From assembly GCA_937924755.1 (NCBI GenBank), contig CALEVZ010000051.1, forward strand, positions 1 through 48,684: 48,684 nucleotides of DNA, read 5' to 3'. The notes under the pieces were generated by a model. The model was not told the origin of the DNA. It saw nothing but the letters and a program-made list of their open reading frames with translations, and ran no database searches. This DNA comes from an uncultured bacterium. GTDB taxonomy: Bacteria > Acidobacteriota > Thermoanaerobaculia > Thermoanaerobaculales > Thermoanaerobaculaceae. Both the position numbers and the translations under genes were made by a program. Below are positions 35,693-43,735 of the stretch, one piece after another (the first letter of the stretch is position 1; the number at the start of each line of letters is the position of its first letter).

Positions 35693-37321
35693 ATGGGATC
35701 CGCCGACGGACGTTTCGCCAGTCCACCCGCCCACGACTTCGACACCGATGTACTCGTCGTCGGCTCCGGGTTCGGTGGCTCGGTGGCAGCGCTGCGCTTT
35801 GCCGAGAAGGGGTACCGGGTGCTGGTGCTGGAGAAGGGACGCCGCTGGCGGCCGGAGGATTTCCCGCGCAGCAACTGGAACTTTCCCAAGTCGTTCTGGC
35901 TGCCCTGGCTGGGCTGGTACGGCACCTGGGGGTTCCACCTGCTCCCTGACGTGATGATCCTTTACGGGGTGGGGGTTGGGGGGGGCTCGCTCATCTACGC
36001 CAACACCCACCTGGAGCCCGACGGGGTGGTCTGGGATGACCCCCACTGGAAGGGGCTGGAGGACTGGCGCGGCGTGATGCCGGCGCATTACACCACGGCG
36101 CGGCGGATGCTGGGGTCGGTGCCGTCACCCCGCTTCGACAAGGGGGACGAGGCGCTGCGCCGGGTGGCCGAGCGCCGGGGGCTGGCGACGACCTTCCGTC
36201 CCACCAGCGTGGGGGTGTTCTTTGGACAACCGGGGGTGGAGGTGCCCGACCCCTACTTCGGCGGCGAGGGGCCGCCGCGGACGGGGTGCCACTTCTGCGG
36301 TGCGTGCATGGTGGGGTGTCCCACCGGCGCGAAAAATACCCTTGACCGCAACTATCTGTACCTGGCGGAGAAGAAGGGTGCCCGCATCTTCCCCGAGACC
36401 CGCGTGGAGCTGCTGGAGCCGTTGCCGGGGGGCGGCTTTCGGGTGGTGTGGGCTGCCTCCACCGAACGGCTCTTTCCCCGGCGGGGGGCATTGACCGCCC
36501 GCAAGGTGGTGCTCGCCGGGGGGGTGCTGGGGACCTCCCGGCTGCTCATGGAGTGCCGCCGGGCGGGCAGCCTCGAGCACCTCTCCCCCCGACTCGGGGA
36601 GTACGTGCGTACCAACTCGGAGGCGCTGCTGGGCGTCACCTCCCGTTCCCACGACGATCTCTGGCAGGGGCTCGCCATCCAGGCCGAGGTGCACGTGGAC
36701 GAGCGCACCCGCATGGAGCTGGTGCGCTTCCCCAAAGGGTCGGACGTGGTGCTGGCCCTGGGTACGCTGCTCACGGACGGGGGCGGCCGCGTGCCCCGCT
36801 GGCTGCGCTGGGCGGGCAACGTGCTGCGCCATCCCCTGGGGGCGCTGCGCACCGCCTGGCCGCTGGGCAAGGCGGCACGCTCCCAGGTGCTGCTGGTGAT
36901 GCAGACCATCGACAACCACACTACGCTGCGGCAGACGCGCAAGGCGTACTGGCCTTTTCGTCGCATCCTGTCTTCGCACCCCCCCGATGGGCAGGGGCGG
37001 GTGCCGTCGTACATCCCCATTGCCAACGAGGTGGCGCGGGAGCTGGGGCAGGAGCTGGATGCGGTGGCGCAGTCGACGCTGGTGGAGGTGCTGCTCGACC
37101 GCTCGGTCACCGCCCACATCCTGGGCGGCTGCGCCATTGCCGGGAGCCGGGATGAAGGGGTCATTGACGCTTCTTTTCAGGTCTTTGGGTATCCTGGGTT
37201 GTACGTGATGGACGGCTCGGTGATCGGGGCGAACCTGGGCGCCAACCCCTCGCTGACCATCACGGCGCTGGCCGAGTACGCCTGCAGCAAGGTGCCGCCG
37301 GTGGGGGAGGCGGGGCGGTGA
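35693..37321 (+). CDS. GMC-family FAD oxidoreductase (cholesterol-oxidase-like)
   Basis: A 542-aa FAD-dependent oxidoreductase. The dinucleotide-binding motif is DVLVVGSGFGGSVAALRFAE, then VLVLEKGRRW. A Cys cluster CHFCGACMVGCPTGAKNT (around residue 200) is typical of the bacterial GMC/cholesterol-oxidase-like subgroup. The C-terminal HILGGCAIAGSRDEGVID and the final YVMDGSVIGANLGANPSLTITALAE hold the GMC active-site and FAD-closing motifs. Start ATG 35693 was chosen from promoter position. An acyl-CoA synthetase follows, then ArsA ATPases and an SCP2-like protein, suggesting oxidation of a sterol, hopanoid or other lipid alcohol. The substrate is inference only. Confidence 0.85.
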   Translation: MGSADGRFASPPAHDFDTDVLVVGSGFGGSVAALRFAEKGYRVLVLEKGRRWRPEDFPRSNWNFPKSFWLPWLGWYGTWGFHLLPDVMILYGVGVGGGSLIYANTHLEPDGVVWDDPHWKGLEDWRGVMPAHYTTARRMLGSVPSPRFDKGDEALRRVAERRGLATTFRPTSVGVFFGQPGVEVPDPYFGGEGPPRTGCHFCGACMVGCPTGAKNTLDRNYLYLAEKKGARIFPETRVELLEPLPGGGFRVVWAASTERLFPRRGALTARKVVLAGGVLGTSRLLMECRRAGSLEHLSPRLGEYVRTNSEALLGVTSRSHDDLWQGLAIQAEVHVDERTRMELVRFPKGSDVVLALGTLLTDGGGRVPRWLRWAGNVLRHPLGALRTAWPLGKAARSQVLLVMQTIDNHTTLRQTRKAYWPFRRILSSHPPDGQGRVPSYIPIANEVARELGQELDAVAQSTLVEVLLDRSVTAHILGGCAIAGSRDEGVIDASFQVFGYPGLYVMDGSVIGANLGANPSLTITALAEYACSKVPPVGEAGR

Positions 37322-37375
37322 GTGGCGCCGGCCAGGGGGCTGGCCCGGCCTCCATCGGGTAAAAAGGGGTTGCCC

Positions 37376-39151
37376 ATGGCGCTGCGCACCATCATGGATC
37401 TCTTCCACCGCGATACCGAGCTGCCGCGGGAGCGCCACCTCACCCACGCCACCCCCGACGGCGTGCGGACCTGGTCCACGGGGGAGGTGGTGCGCGCCGC
37501 GGCGGCGCTCGCCGAAGCGCTCAAGGGGCTTGGCGTGCGCGCCGGCTCGCGCGTCATGCTGGCCGCCGAGAACCGCCCCGAGTGGCTGGTGGTGGACCTG
37601 GCGGTGCAGTCCCTGCGGGCCATCACGGTGCCGGTGTACGGCACCCTGACGGCAGAGCAGATCACCTTTCAGGCGCGGGACAGCGGGGCTGCGGTGGCGG
37701 TGGCGGATCAACCCACCCAGATGGCCAAGCTGTTGAAGGTACAGCAGGCATGCCCCGAGCTGAAGCACCTGATTCAGATCGAAGGCCGACCGGAGCGGGG
37801 GGTGCGCCTGCTGGACAGCCTGGCCGCGGGCATGGCGGTGAACGCCGCGGTCGAACGCTTCTGGCGGCGCGCCGGGCGGGTGCGGGAGGAGGACCCGCTG
37901 ACCATTATCTACACCTCGGGCACCACCGGCGAGCCCAAGGGCGTGCTGCTTACCCACCGCAACCTGGTGCAGAACGTGCTGGCCGCCGCCCCCCGGGTGC
38001 CGGTGGGGCCCGAGGACCTGGCGTTGGAGTTCCTGCCCCTCTCCCACGTGCTGGAGCGGATGCTGTCCTACGTCTACATGTACCGCGCCACCCGGCGGGC
38101 CTACTGCTCGGTGCTGCACGTCGCCGACCTCATCGGGGAGATCGCGCCGACGGTGCTGTGCGGGGTACCGCGCTTTTTCGAGAAGATCCACGACTCCATC
38201 GTCGCCCGGGCAGCCTCCTCTGCCCTCAAGCGGGAGGTGTTCTTCTGGGCGCTGCAGGTGGGGCTGGAGGCGGCCCGCCTGCGCCTGGCCGGCAAGGAGG
38301 TGGGGCCGGTGCTGGAGGCGCAGCTCACGCTCGCCGATCGCCTGGTGTTCGAGAAGATCCGCGCCGGTCTCGGGGGGCGCCTGCGGGTGTGCGTCAGCGG
38401 CGGGGCGCCCTTGCGCCTGGACATCGCCGAGTTCTTCCACGCCGTGGGCATCCCCCTGGTGGAGGGGTACGGGCTCACCGAAACCTCCCCGGTGATCGCC
38501 GTCAACGGCCTCGCTCCCGGCACCATCCGGCTGGGCACGGTGGGCCGCCCGCTGCCCAACCTCGAGGTGCGCCTGGCCGAGGACGGGGAAATCCTGGTGC
38601 GGGGTCCCTCGGTGATGCAAGGGTATTGGAACAACCCCGCCGCTACCGCCGAGGTCATTGACGGTGATGGCTTTTTTCGCACCGGCGACATCGGCGAGAT
38701 CGACGACGACGGCTTTTTGCTCATCACTGACCGCAAGAAGGAGCTCATCGTCACCGCCGGCGGCAAGAACGTGGCCCCCGCCCCCATTGAGGCGGAGCTC
38801 AAGACCTCCCCCCTCATCGAGCAGGCGGTGCTCGTCGGTGACGGGCGCCCCTACATCGTGGCGCTGCTCTCCCCCGGCCGCGAGGCCCTGGAGGTCTGGG
38901 CCGGCGAGCGCGGCCTCGCCTGGTCCACCTGGGGGGAGCTGGTGGAACACCCCTTGGTGCAGGCGGCTCTGGCCGAGGTGGTGGAGCGGGTGAACGCACG
39001 CCTGGCTCGCTACGAGACCATCAAGCGCTTCGCCGTGGTGGCCACCCCCTTCACCATCGACGGGGGGCAGCTCACCCCCACGTTGAAGGTGAAACGGCGG
39101 GTGGTGGAGCGCCAGTTCGCCCTAGAGATCGAGCGCCTGTACGCCGAGTGA
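37376..39151 (+). CDS. Long-chain acyl-CoA synthetase (AMP-binding)
   Basis: A 591-aa ANL-superfamily ligase that activates fatty acids to acyl-CoA through an acyl-adenylate. The P-loop is IIYTSGTTGEPKGV. Others are EFLPLSHVLERM, VSGGAPLRLDIAEFFHA, GYGLTETSPVIAVN, FRTGDIGEIDDDG and DRKKELIVTAGGKNVAP, all typical of the FACL/FadD15 group. The C-terminal catalytic Lys region is TPTLKVKRRVV. Start ATG 37376 follows AAGGGG. It lies 54 bp after the GMC oxidoreductase and 10 bp before the first ArsA gene, so all are probably cotranscribed. Confidence 0.92.
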   Translation: MALRTIMDLFHRDTELPRERHLTHATPDGVRTWSTGEVVRAAAALAEALKGLGVRAGSRVMLAAENRPEWLVVDLAVQSLRAITVPVYGTLTAEQITFQARDSGAAVAVADQPTQMAKLLKVQQACPELKHLIQIEGRPERGVRLLDSLAAGMAVNAAVERFWRRAGRVREEDPLTIIYTSGTTGEPKGVLLTHRNLVQNVLAAAPRVPVGPEDLALEFLPLSHVLERMLSYVYMYRATRRAYCSVLHVADLIGEIAPTVLCGVPRFFEKIHDSIVARAASSALKREVFFWALQVGLEAARLRLAGKEVGPVLEAQLTLADRLVFEKIRAGLGGRLRVCVSGGAPLRLDIAEFFHAVGIPLVEGYGLTETSPVIAVNGLAPGTIRLGTVGRPLPNLEVRLAEDGEILVRGPSVMQGYWNNPAATAEVIDGDGFFRTGDIGEIDDDGFLLITDRKKELIVTAGGKNVAPAPIEAELKTSPLIEQAVLVGDGRPYIVALLSPGREALEVWAGERGLAWSTWGELVEHPLVQAALAEVVERVNARLARYETIKRFAVVATPFTIDGGQLTPTLKVKRRVVERQFALEIERLYAE

Positions 39152-39161
39152 GGGAACCCCT

Positions 39162-40049
39162 GTGCCACCTTTGCTGCCCCAGCTGCGCAGCCGCCGGTTG
39201 CTGGTGGTGACCGGCAAAGGGGGGGTGGGGAAGACCACTATGGCGGCGGTGTTGGCGGTGACGCTGGCCGATGCTGGCCGGCGCGTCCTGCTGCTGGAGG
39301 CCGACCCCAGGGAGAATGCCCATCAGCTTTTCGACGTGCCTCCCTCGGCGGGCGAGATCGTCCAGGTCAGCCCGCGGCTCGCCTTGCAGAATCTCTCCCC
39401 TCGCCGCGTGATGGACGAGGTGGTGAGGGAGCGCCTGCGGCTGGAGGTGTTGGTGCGGCGGGTGTTGGCGAGCCCGGTCTATGAACACTTCGCCGGCGGC
39501 GCCCCGGGGCTCAAGGAAGTGGCGCTGCTCGGGCACGCCTGGCGGGTCCTGCACGGCCGCGCCGCCGCCACCGGCCGGGTGGACACCGTGGTGCTGGACG
39601 CACCGGCCACCGGTCACGGTGTGTCGCTACTGCGCGCCCCGGCGTTGGTGACCGAGGTCATCCGCAGCGGCCCCTTTGCCCGCATGGCGCGGGACATCTC
39701 GAGCCTGGTGGGCGACGCCTCCCGTTGCGCCGTAGCGGTGGTGACCACCCTGCAGGAGATGCCGGTGCAGGAAGCGCTGGAGCTGCTAGAGACGCTGCCC
39801 GGGTTGCTCGGACGGCCGCTCGACGTGGTCGTCGCCAACGCCGTGCTGCCCCCGCTCGCCCGGGGCGCCGACGAGGCCGACGCTGCGGCCGAGGTGTGGC
39901 GGCGCATGCACGGGGCGCAGCAGCGGGAGCTGCAGCGCCTAAAGCGGGGCTGGGACGGACCGCTGGTAGCGCTGCCGCTGTTGCCGCTGCCGGCCGGGCG
40001 GGCGTTGGTGGAGGCGCTGCAGCGGCGGTGGCAGGAGGAGGCGGCGTGA
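39162..40049 (+). CDS. ArsA/Get3-family ATPase, first of a tandem pair
   Basis: A 295-aa P-loop ATPase. The deviant Walker A is LVVTGKGGVGKTTMAAVLA. Switch I is EADPRENAHQLF, and switch II is VVLDAPATGHGVSLLRAP. The ArsA signature stretch VTTLQEMPVQEALELLETL follows. The start is GTG 39162. It is a single ATPase module (half of E. coli ArsA), with its partner encoded next by an overlapping gene, like the mycobacterial Rv3679/Rv3680 pair. There is no ArsB or arsenic gene near, so arsenic resistance is unlikely; a role in membrane-protein or lipid-linked transport is inference. Confidence 0.88.
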   Translation: MPPLLPQLRSRRLLVVTGKGGVGKTTMAAVLAVTLADAGRRVLLLEADPRENAHQLFDVPPSAGEIVQVSPRLALQNLSPRRVMDEVVRERLRLEVLVRRVLASPVYEHFAGGAPGLKEVALLGHAWRVLHGRAAATGRVDTVVLDAPATGHGVSLLRAPALVTEVIRSGPFARMARDISSLVGDASRCAVAVVTTLQEMPVQEALELLETLPGLLGRPLDVVVANAVLPPLARGADEADAAAEVWRRMHGAQQRELQRLKRGWDGPLVALPLLPLPAGRALVEALQRRWQEEAA

Positions 40050-41104
40050 TCGCCGAGCCGCTGGTGGTGGTGGTGGGGGGCGGCGGCGTCGGCAAGACCA
40101 CGGTGGCGGCGGCGCTGGGGGTGGCCTCGGCACGGGGGGGGAGCGCCACGCTGGTGGAGACCTTTGACCCCTCGCGGCGTCTCAAGGACGCCCTGGGGGT
40201 GGGGGAGGAGGCGGCGGATCGCCCCGTGGCGGTTCCCTTTGAGACGCCGGCGGAGCTGTGCGCCAGCCTGCTGGACGCCAAGGGGACCTTCGACCGCCTG
40301 GTGGTGCGCTACGCTCCTGACGCCGCGGCCCGCCGGCGCATCCTCGACAATCGTTTCTACCGCCACCTTTCCGGGTCCTTGGCCGGGGTGCTCGAGTACA
40401 TGGCGGTGGAGCGGCTGTATGAGCTTTCGGAGGAAAGGCGCTTTTCGCGGATCGTCTTGGACACTCCCCCCACCGCCCAGGCGCTCGACTTCCTGAACGC
40501 GCCGGAGCGGATCGTCGCCTTTCTCGACTCGGGGGCGCTGCGCATCGCTCTCAAGCCGTGGTTCGACCCCCGCGGACGGCTGGCGCCCACACGCCGCCTG
40601 GGGGTGCTGGGGCGGGGGGTGGAAGCGTTCTTCGATACCGTGGTGGGGCTCGATCTGTTGAAAGACATGTGGGAGTTCTTCCAGGCCTTTGCGCCTCTCT
40701 TCGACGGCTTCCGCGGGCGCGCGCTGGCGGTCCAGGCGCTGCTGCGCCGCCCCGAAACCGTCTTCGTGCTGGTCGCCTCCGCCGCCCATGAGCGCATTCC
40801 CGACACCTTGTTTTTCGCCCGCAAGCTGGCCGAGCGGGGGCTGCGCCTGGCCGCAGTGGTGTTGAACCGCATCCACCCCGAGCTGCCGCCGCCGCCGGAC
40901 GGGCTGGCGCCTGCCTGGGCCGAGCAGCGCCGGCTGCTCGCCTGGTTGGGGGAGCGGGACGCGCGCGGTGTGGCGGCGCTGAAGGCGCTGTTGGGATCGC
41001 TACCGGTGGTCGAGCTGCCGTTGGTCGCGGAGGAGCCGTCGACGCTGCCGGCGCTCGAGCGCATGGCCGACCTGCTGGCGGCGCGCTGGCCTGCCGTACC
41101 ATGA
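40046..41104 (+). CDS. ArsA/Get3-family ATPase, second of a tandem pair
   Basis: A 352-aa P-loop ATPase. VVVVGGGGVGKTTVAAALG replaces the usual GKGGVGKTT (the signature Lys is Gly here). ETFDPSRRLKDALG is switch I and IVLDTPPTAQALDFLNAPER switch II. A helical middle segment (LLKDMWEFFQAFAPLFDGFRG) and SAAHERIPDTLFFARKLAERG follow. GTG 40046 overlaps the stop of the first ATPase by four bases (GTGA) and has AGGAGG upstream. The altered Walker A suggests the two subunits differ in nucleotide handling and act as a heterodimer. Confidence 0.87.
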   Translation: MIAEPLVVVVGGGGVGKTTVAAALGVASARGGSATLVETFDPSRRLKDALGVGEEAADRPVAVPFETPAELCASLLDAKGTFDRLVVRYAPDAAARRRILDNRFYRHLSGSLAGVLEYMAVERLYELSEERRFSRIVLDTPPTAQALDFLNAPERIVAFLDSGALRIALKPWFDPRGRLAPTRRLGVLGRGVEAFFDTVVGLDLLKDMWEFFQAFAPLFDGFRGRALAVQALLRRPETVFVLVASAAHERIPDTLFFARKLAERGLRLAAVVLNRIHPELPPPPDGLAPAWAEQRRLLAWLGERDARGVAALKALLGSLPVVELPLVAEEPSTLPALERMADLLAARWPAVP

Positions 41105-41158
41105 GCGGCGGCGCCGCGTGCGCTATGCTTGTCGTCAACAGGGCAGCACGGAGGGGTC

Positions 41159-41587
41159 ATGGGAGCCGAGATCTTCACCAGTGCGTGGGCCAAGGCGTGG
41201 GGCAAGAAGATCAACGCCAACGCCAACTACAAGAAGTCGGCGGCGAGCTGGGAAGGGGCGATGGTGCTGGAGATGACCGCCGATCCGGACTGGGGTATCC
41301 CCGAGGACCGGGCGGTGATCGCCGATCTCTGGCACGGGGAGTGCCGCTCGGCCGCCGCCGCCAAGCCCAAGGACGTGGAGGCGGCGCCCTACGTCATCCG
41401 GGCCACCCCCGCGGTGTGGAACGACGTGCTGGCCGGGGACGTAGACCCCATCTTCGGGCTCATGCGCGGCAAGTTGAAGCTCGCCAAGGGGGGATTGTTC
41501 TCGCTCCTGCCGTACGCGGCGGCCGCCAAGGAGCTGGTGATCGCAGCGCGCGAGGTGGACACCACCTTTCCCGAGGGGTGGAAGTAG
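41159..41587 (+). CDS. SCP2 sterol-binding domain protein
   Basis: A 142-aa protein. Start ATG 41159 with GGAGGGG just upstream. The pattern DLWHGECRSAAAA, then APYVIRATPAVWNDVLAG and DPIFGLMRGKLKLAKG, matches stand-alone SCP-2 sterol-transfer domains: a hydrophobic pocket built from a beta sheet and the C-terminal helix PYAAAAKELVIAAREV. It lies 54 bp after the ArsA pair and in the same orientation as the GMC oxidase and acyl-CoA synthetase, supporting a lipid-handling cluster. Its ligand is unknown. Confidence 0.75.
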   Translation: MGAEIFTSAWAKAWGKKINANANYKKSAASWEGAMVLEMTADPDWGIPEDRAVIADLWHGECRSAAAAKPKDVEAAPYVIRATPAVWNDVLAGDVDPIFGLMRGKLKLAKGGLFSLLPYAAAAKELVIAAREVDTTFPEGWK

Positions 41588-41599
41588 CCCTCCAGCGCC

Positions 41600-41806
41600 T
41601 TACGGCTCCAAATCCGCCGGCGTGGGCGTAAGGCGCGGCGGTGGGCCGCCCAGCTCGGGGGAGAGCCCCACCCGGCAGGAACCGGCGTGGGCGATCATCG
41701 CGACAACGAGTCCCAGCAGGGCGAGCCCCAAGGCGGCCAGGAAGTATTCGCCGGGGTTGCGCCCCTTGCTGCGTCGGCGGGGTGGAGTGCGGCTCTTTTT
41801 CGCCAT
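41600..41806 (-). CDS. Small single-pass membrane protein
   Basis: A 68-aa hypothetical. A basic N-terminus (MAKKSRTPPRRRSKGRN) leads into one transmembrane helix (YFLAALGLALLGLVVAMIAHA) and a Pro-rich tail. Start ATG 41806 has TAGAAT nine bases upstream and no ribosome site. The composition is that of a real small membrane protein and not an antisense artefact, but no family is recognised. It ends in TAA, 12 bp from the convergent SCP2 gene. Confidence 0.55.
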   Translation of the reverse strand: MAKKSRTPPRRRSKGRNPGEYFLAALGLALLGLVVAMIAHAGSCRVGLSPELGGPPPRLTPTPADLEP

Positions 41807-41856
41807 CGCCCGGGCATTCTAGCGAAACGTGCGACCCCGCGCAGCGGCCGCCGGTG

Positions 41857-43140
41857 CTACCCCCGCAGCGCCAGCAGGGGGAGGAGGCCGGCCACGGCCA
41901 GCATCCCCAACCCCGCCAACCCCCGCCACCCCGTGGCGCGGTCGGCGAAGGCCAGTGCGTAGAAGCCCTTGGCCAGGTTGTTGGCGGCGGCGGCGAGGAC
42001 CACGGCGGTGGCGGCGACCGTCACGGGTGTGACCGTGCCGGCCGTCTGCGTGAGGGAGAGGATGAACGGGTCGACGTCGGCCACGCCCAGCAGCAGCGCC
42101 AGCACATAGACGCCGGTGCTGCCCAGGTGCTCGAGCACCAGCTCGGTGCCCACCAGCACCGCCAAGAAGACCGCGGCGAAGGCGAAGGCGGCGCCCATCT
42201 CCAGGGGGTTGCGGGGCGGTTCGGCGGCCGACGGGGGCTGGCTGCTACGTTCCGAGCACCGCGTCCACAGGATCCCGGCGGCGGCCGCCGCTACACCCAG
42301 GGTGACGAACGGCACTGCCAGATGGCTGGCCAGCTCGCGATTGAAGATGGCCAGCAGCACGGCGAGGCGCAGATACATCATCCCCGAGGCCAGCACCATG
42401 GCGCCGGCGAACAGCGACGGCCGGCGGGCCGCCGCGGCGCGCCGGGCGAGGGCGACGGTGGTGACGGTGGAGGAGTACACCCCCCCGAGTACCGCCGCCA
42501 GCACGATTCCTCCCTTGTCCCGCGTCAGTCGCTGCAGCAGGTAGGAGCCGTAGGAAATGCCGCTCACCGCCACCACCACCAGCCAGGTGGTGAAGGGGTT
42601 GATGTGGAACTGGGTGAACTCGCGGTTCGGGACCACCGGCAGAATCACCGCGGTGAGCAGGAGAAACTGGGTGAAGGTGACGACTTCCTGGGGGGGCAGG
42701 CGGTGGGAGAGGGCCTCCAGGCCCGCCTTGAACTCTAAAAGCAGCACACACACCACCACCAACGCGGTGGCGATCCAGTAGTCGCCGCGCACCAGCAGCG
42801 GTCCCAGGCAAAAGGTGAGGAGTCCGGTGAACTCCGTGGTCACGCCCGCCTCGTCGGCGTTGGCCAGCTTGTGCCGGTAGGAGAGGAGCAGGAACGCCCC
42901 CACGACGGCCAGGCCGCCCAGCACGGCAAAGACGTTGGCGTCGCCCAGGCGGCCGAGGGCGTAGCCGGTAAGGCCGATGATGGGGAAGGTGCGAACTCCC
43001 CCGAAGATGTAGTGCCCGGCAGAGGCCTTGCGCCGTTCCCGCTCCAACCCCAGCAGGAAGGAGAGCGACAGGACTAAGAGGATGTCCAGCGCTGCCGGCT
43101 GGCCCAATAATCCCCCGGCGGTGGCGGCCTCCTGGTTCAT
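41857..43140 (-). CDS. MgtC/SapB-DUF4010 family membrane protein
   Basis: A 427-aa polytopic membrane protein. The N-terminal MgtC/SapB-like part has ILLVLSLSFLLGLERERR, FGGVRTFPIIGLTGYALG, and TTEFTGLLTFCLGPLLV. The C-terminal DUF4010 part starts about FTQFLLLTAVILPVVPN and includes GISYGSYLLQRL and GGVYSSTVTTVALARRA. About eleven helices in total. The function is unproven; MgtC relatives are linked to magnesium limitation. Start ATG 43140 has TAGCAT exactly six bases upstream and no ribosome site, suggesting a leaderless mRNA. Confidence 0.88.
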   Translation of the reverse strand: MNQEAATAGGLLGQPAALDILLVLSLSFLLGLERERRKASAGHYIFGGVRTFPIIGLTGYALGRLGDANVFAVLGGLAVVGAFLLLSYRHKLANADEAGVTTEFTGLLTFCLGPLLVRGDYWIATALVVVCVLLLEFKAGLEALSHRLPPQEVVTFTQFLLLTAVILPVVPNREFTQFHINPFTTWLVVVAVSGISYGSYLLQRLTRDKGGIVLAAVLGGVYSSTVTTVALARRAAAARRPSLFAGAMVLASGMMYLRLAVLLAIFNRELASHLAVPFVTLGVAAAAAGILWTRCSERSSQPPSAAEPPRNPLEMGAAFAFAAVFLAVLVGTELVLEHLGSTGVYVLALLLGVADVDPFILSLTQTAGTVTPVTVAATAVVLAAAANNLAKGFYALAFADRATGWRGLAGLGMLAVAGLLPLLALRG

Positions 43141-43146
43141 CGCCCC

Positions 43147-43152
43147 ATGCTA
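43147..43152 (-). promoter_or_regulatory. -10-like box (TAGCAT) six bases before the MgtC-like gene
   Basis: On the minus strand TAGCAT, six bases GGGGCG, then ATG 43140. No -35 match is seen. It is the same spacing as at furA, the MBL gene and the SDR gene. Confidence 0.4.
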
Positions 43153-43186
43153 GCGCAGGTGGAGGGCGGGGCGGCCCATCCCCTCT

Positions 43187-43648
43187 CTACAGCCCGCGGG
43201 CGGCGGCCAGGCGAGCGAGGGCGGCCTGGTGGGTGCGGTCGGCGTCGGCCAGGGACTGCAGGAGCCGCGACACCTCGGGCACCGCCGCCGCCACCGCCCG
43301 GCGATAGTGGCTCTCGGCAGCAGAACTCTCCAGGGCCATGGCGGTGCGCAGCGCTGCTCCCAGGGGAGGGGGGGGGCTGCTGGCGCGCAGGGTGCGGCTG
43401 GCGGCAAGGCAGCGGTCCATTCCCTCGGCGCTGGCGTCGATGGTGCCGGCGAACAGGGTTGGATTCTGGCGGGCCAGCCGCCGGATGTGATCCACCATGT
43501 TGGCGTGCCGCTTCTCGTCCATGGCCAGGCGGAAGAAGATACGCGCCGCCTCTCGGTCGGCTGCGAACGTCTCTGCCAGCCACTCGTACAGCGCCTGCAT
43601 TTCCCTCTCCACCTCTTCCAGCGGCCGCAGCAGTACCTGGATCTCCAT
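43187..43648 (-). CDS. Ferritin-like/rubrerythrin-type diiron protein
   Basis: A 153-aa four-helix-bundle protein. Start ATG 43648 with GGGGAAAGG upstream (an ATG at 43699 lacks one). Helix 1 holds EREMQALYEWLAETF, helix 2 has FFRLAMDEKRHANMV (the E-x-x-H diiron motif), helix 3 ALESSAAESHYRRAV, and helix 4 LADADRTHQAALARL. Together they give two carboxylate/His sets consistent with a diiron site, with Asp in place of one Glu. No rubredoxin domain. Likely role: iron or peroxide handling in the cytoplasm. The gap to the next gene upstream is 87 bp. Confidence 0.75.
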   Translation of the reverse strand: MEIQVLLRPLEEVEREMQALYEWLAETFAADREAARIFFRLAMDEKRHANMVDHIRRLARQNPTLFAGTIDASAEGMDRCLAASRTLRASSPPPPLGAALRTAMALESSAAESHYRRAVAAAVPEVSRLLQSLADADRTHQAALARLAAARGL

Positions 43649-43735
43649 ACGCCTTTCCCCTTCGCGTTCGCAGTCGATTTTCTGGTGGTGACCAACCACC
43701 CTGGCGATGGGATTCTTCCGCCCCCCAGGATGCTG

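Noticed and set aside
36125-38950. 941-codon minus-strand frame, one of the longest in the window
   Set aside because: It spans two unrelated confirmed genes (GMC oxidoreductase and acyl-CoA synthetase) in antisense; His/Gly-rich with no domain.
39162-41104. Arsenite efflux pump ATPase
   Set aside because: No arsB, arsR or arsenate reductase nearby, and the subunits are split and modified; a non-arsenic role is more likely.
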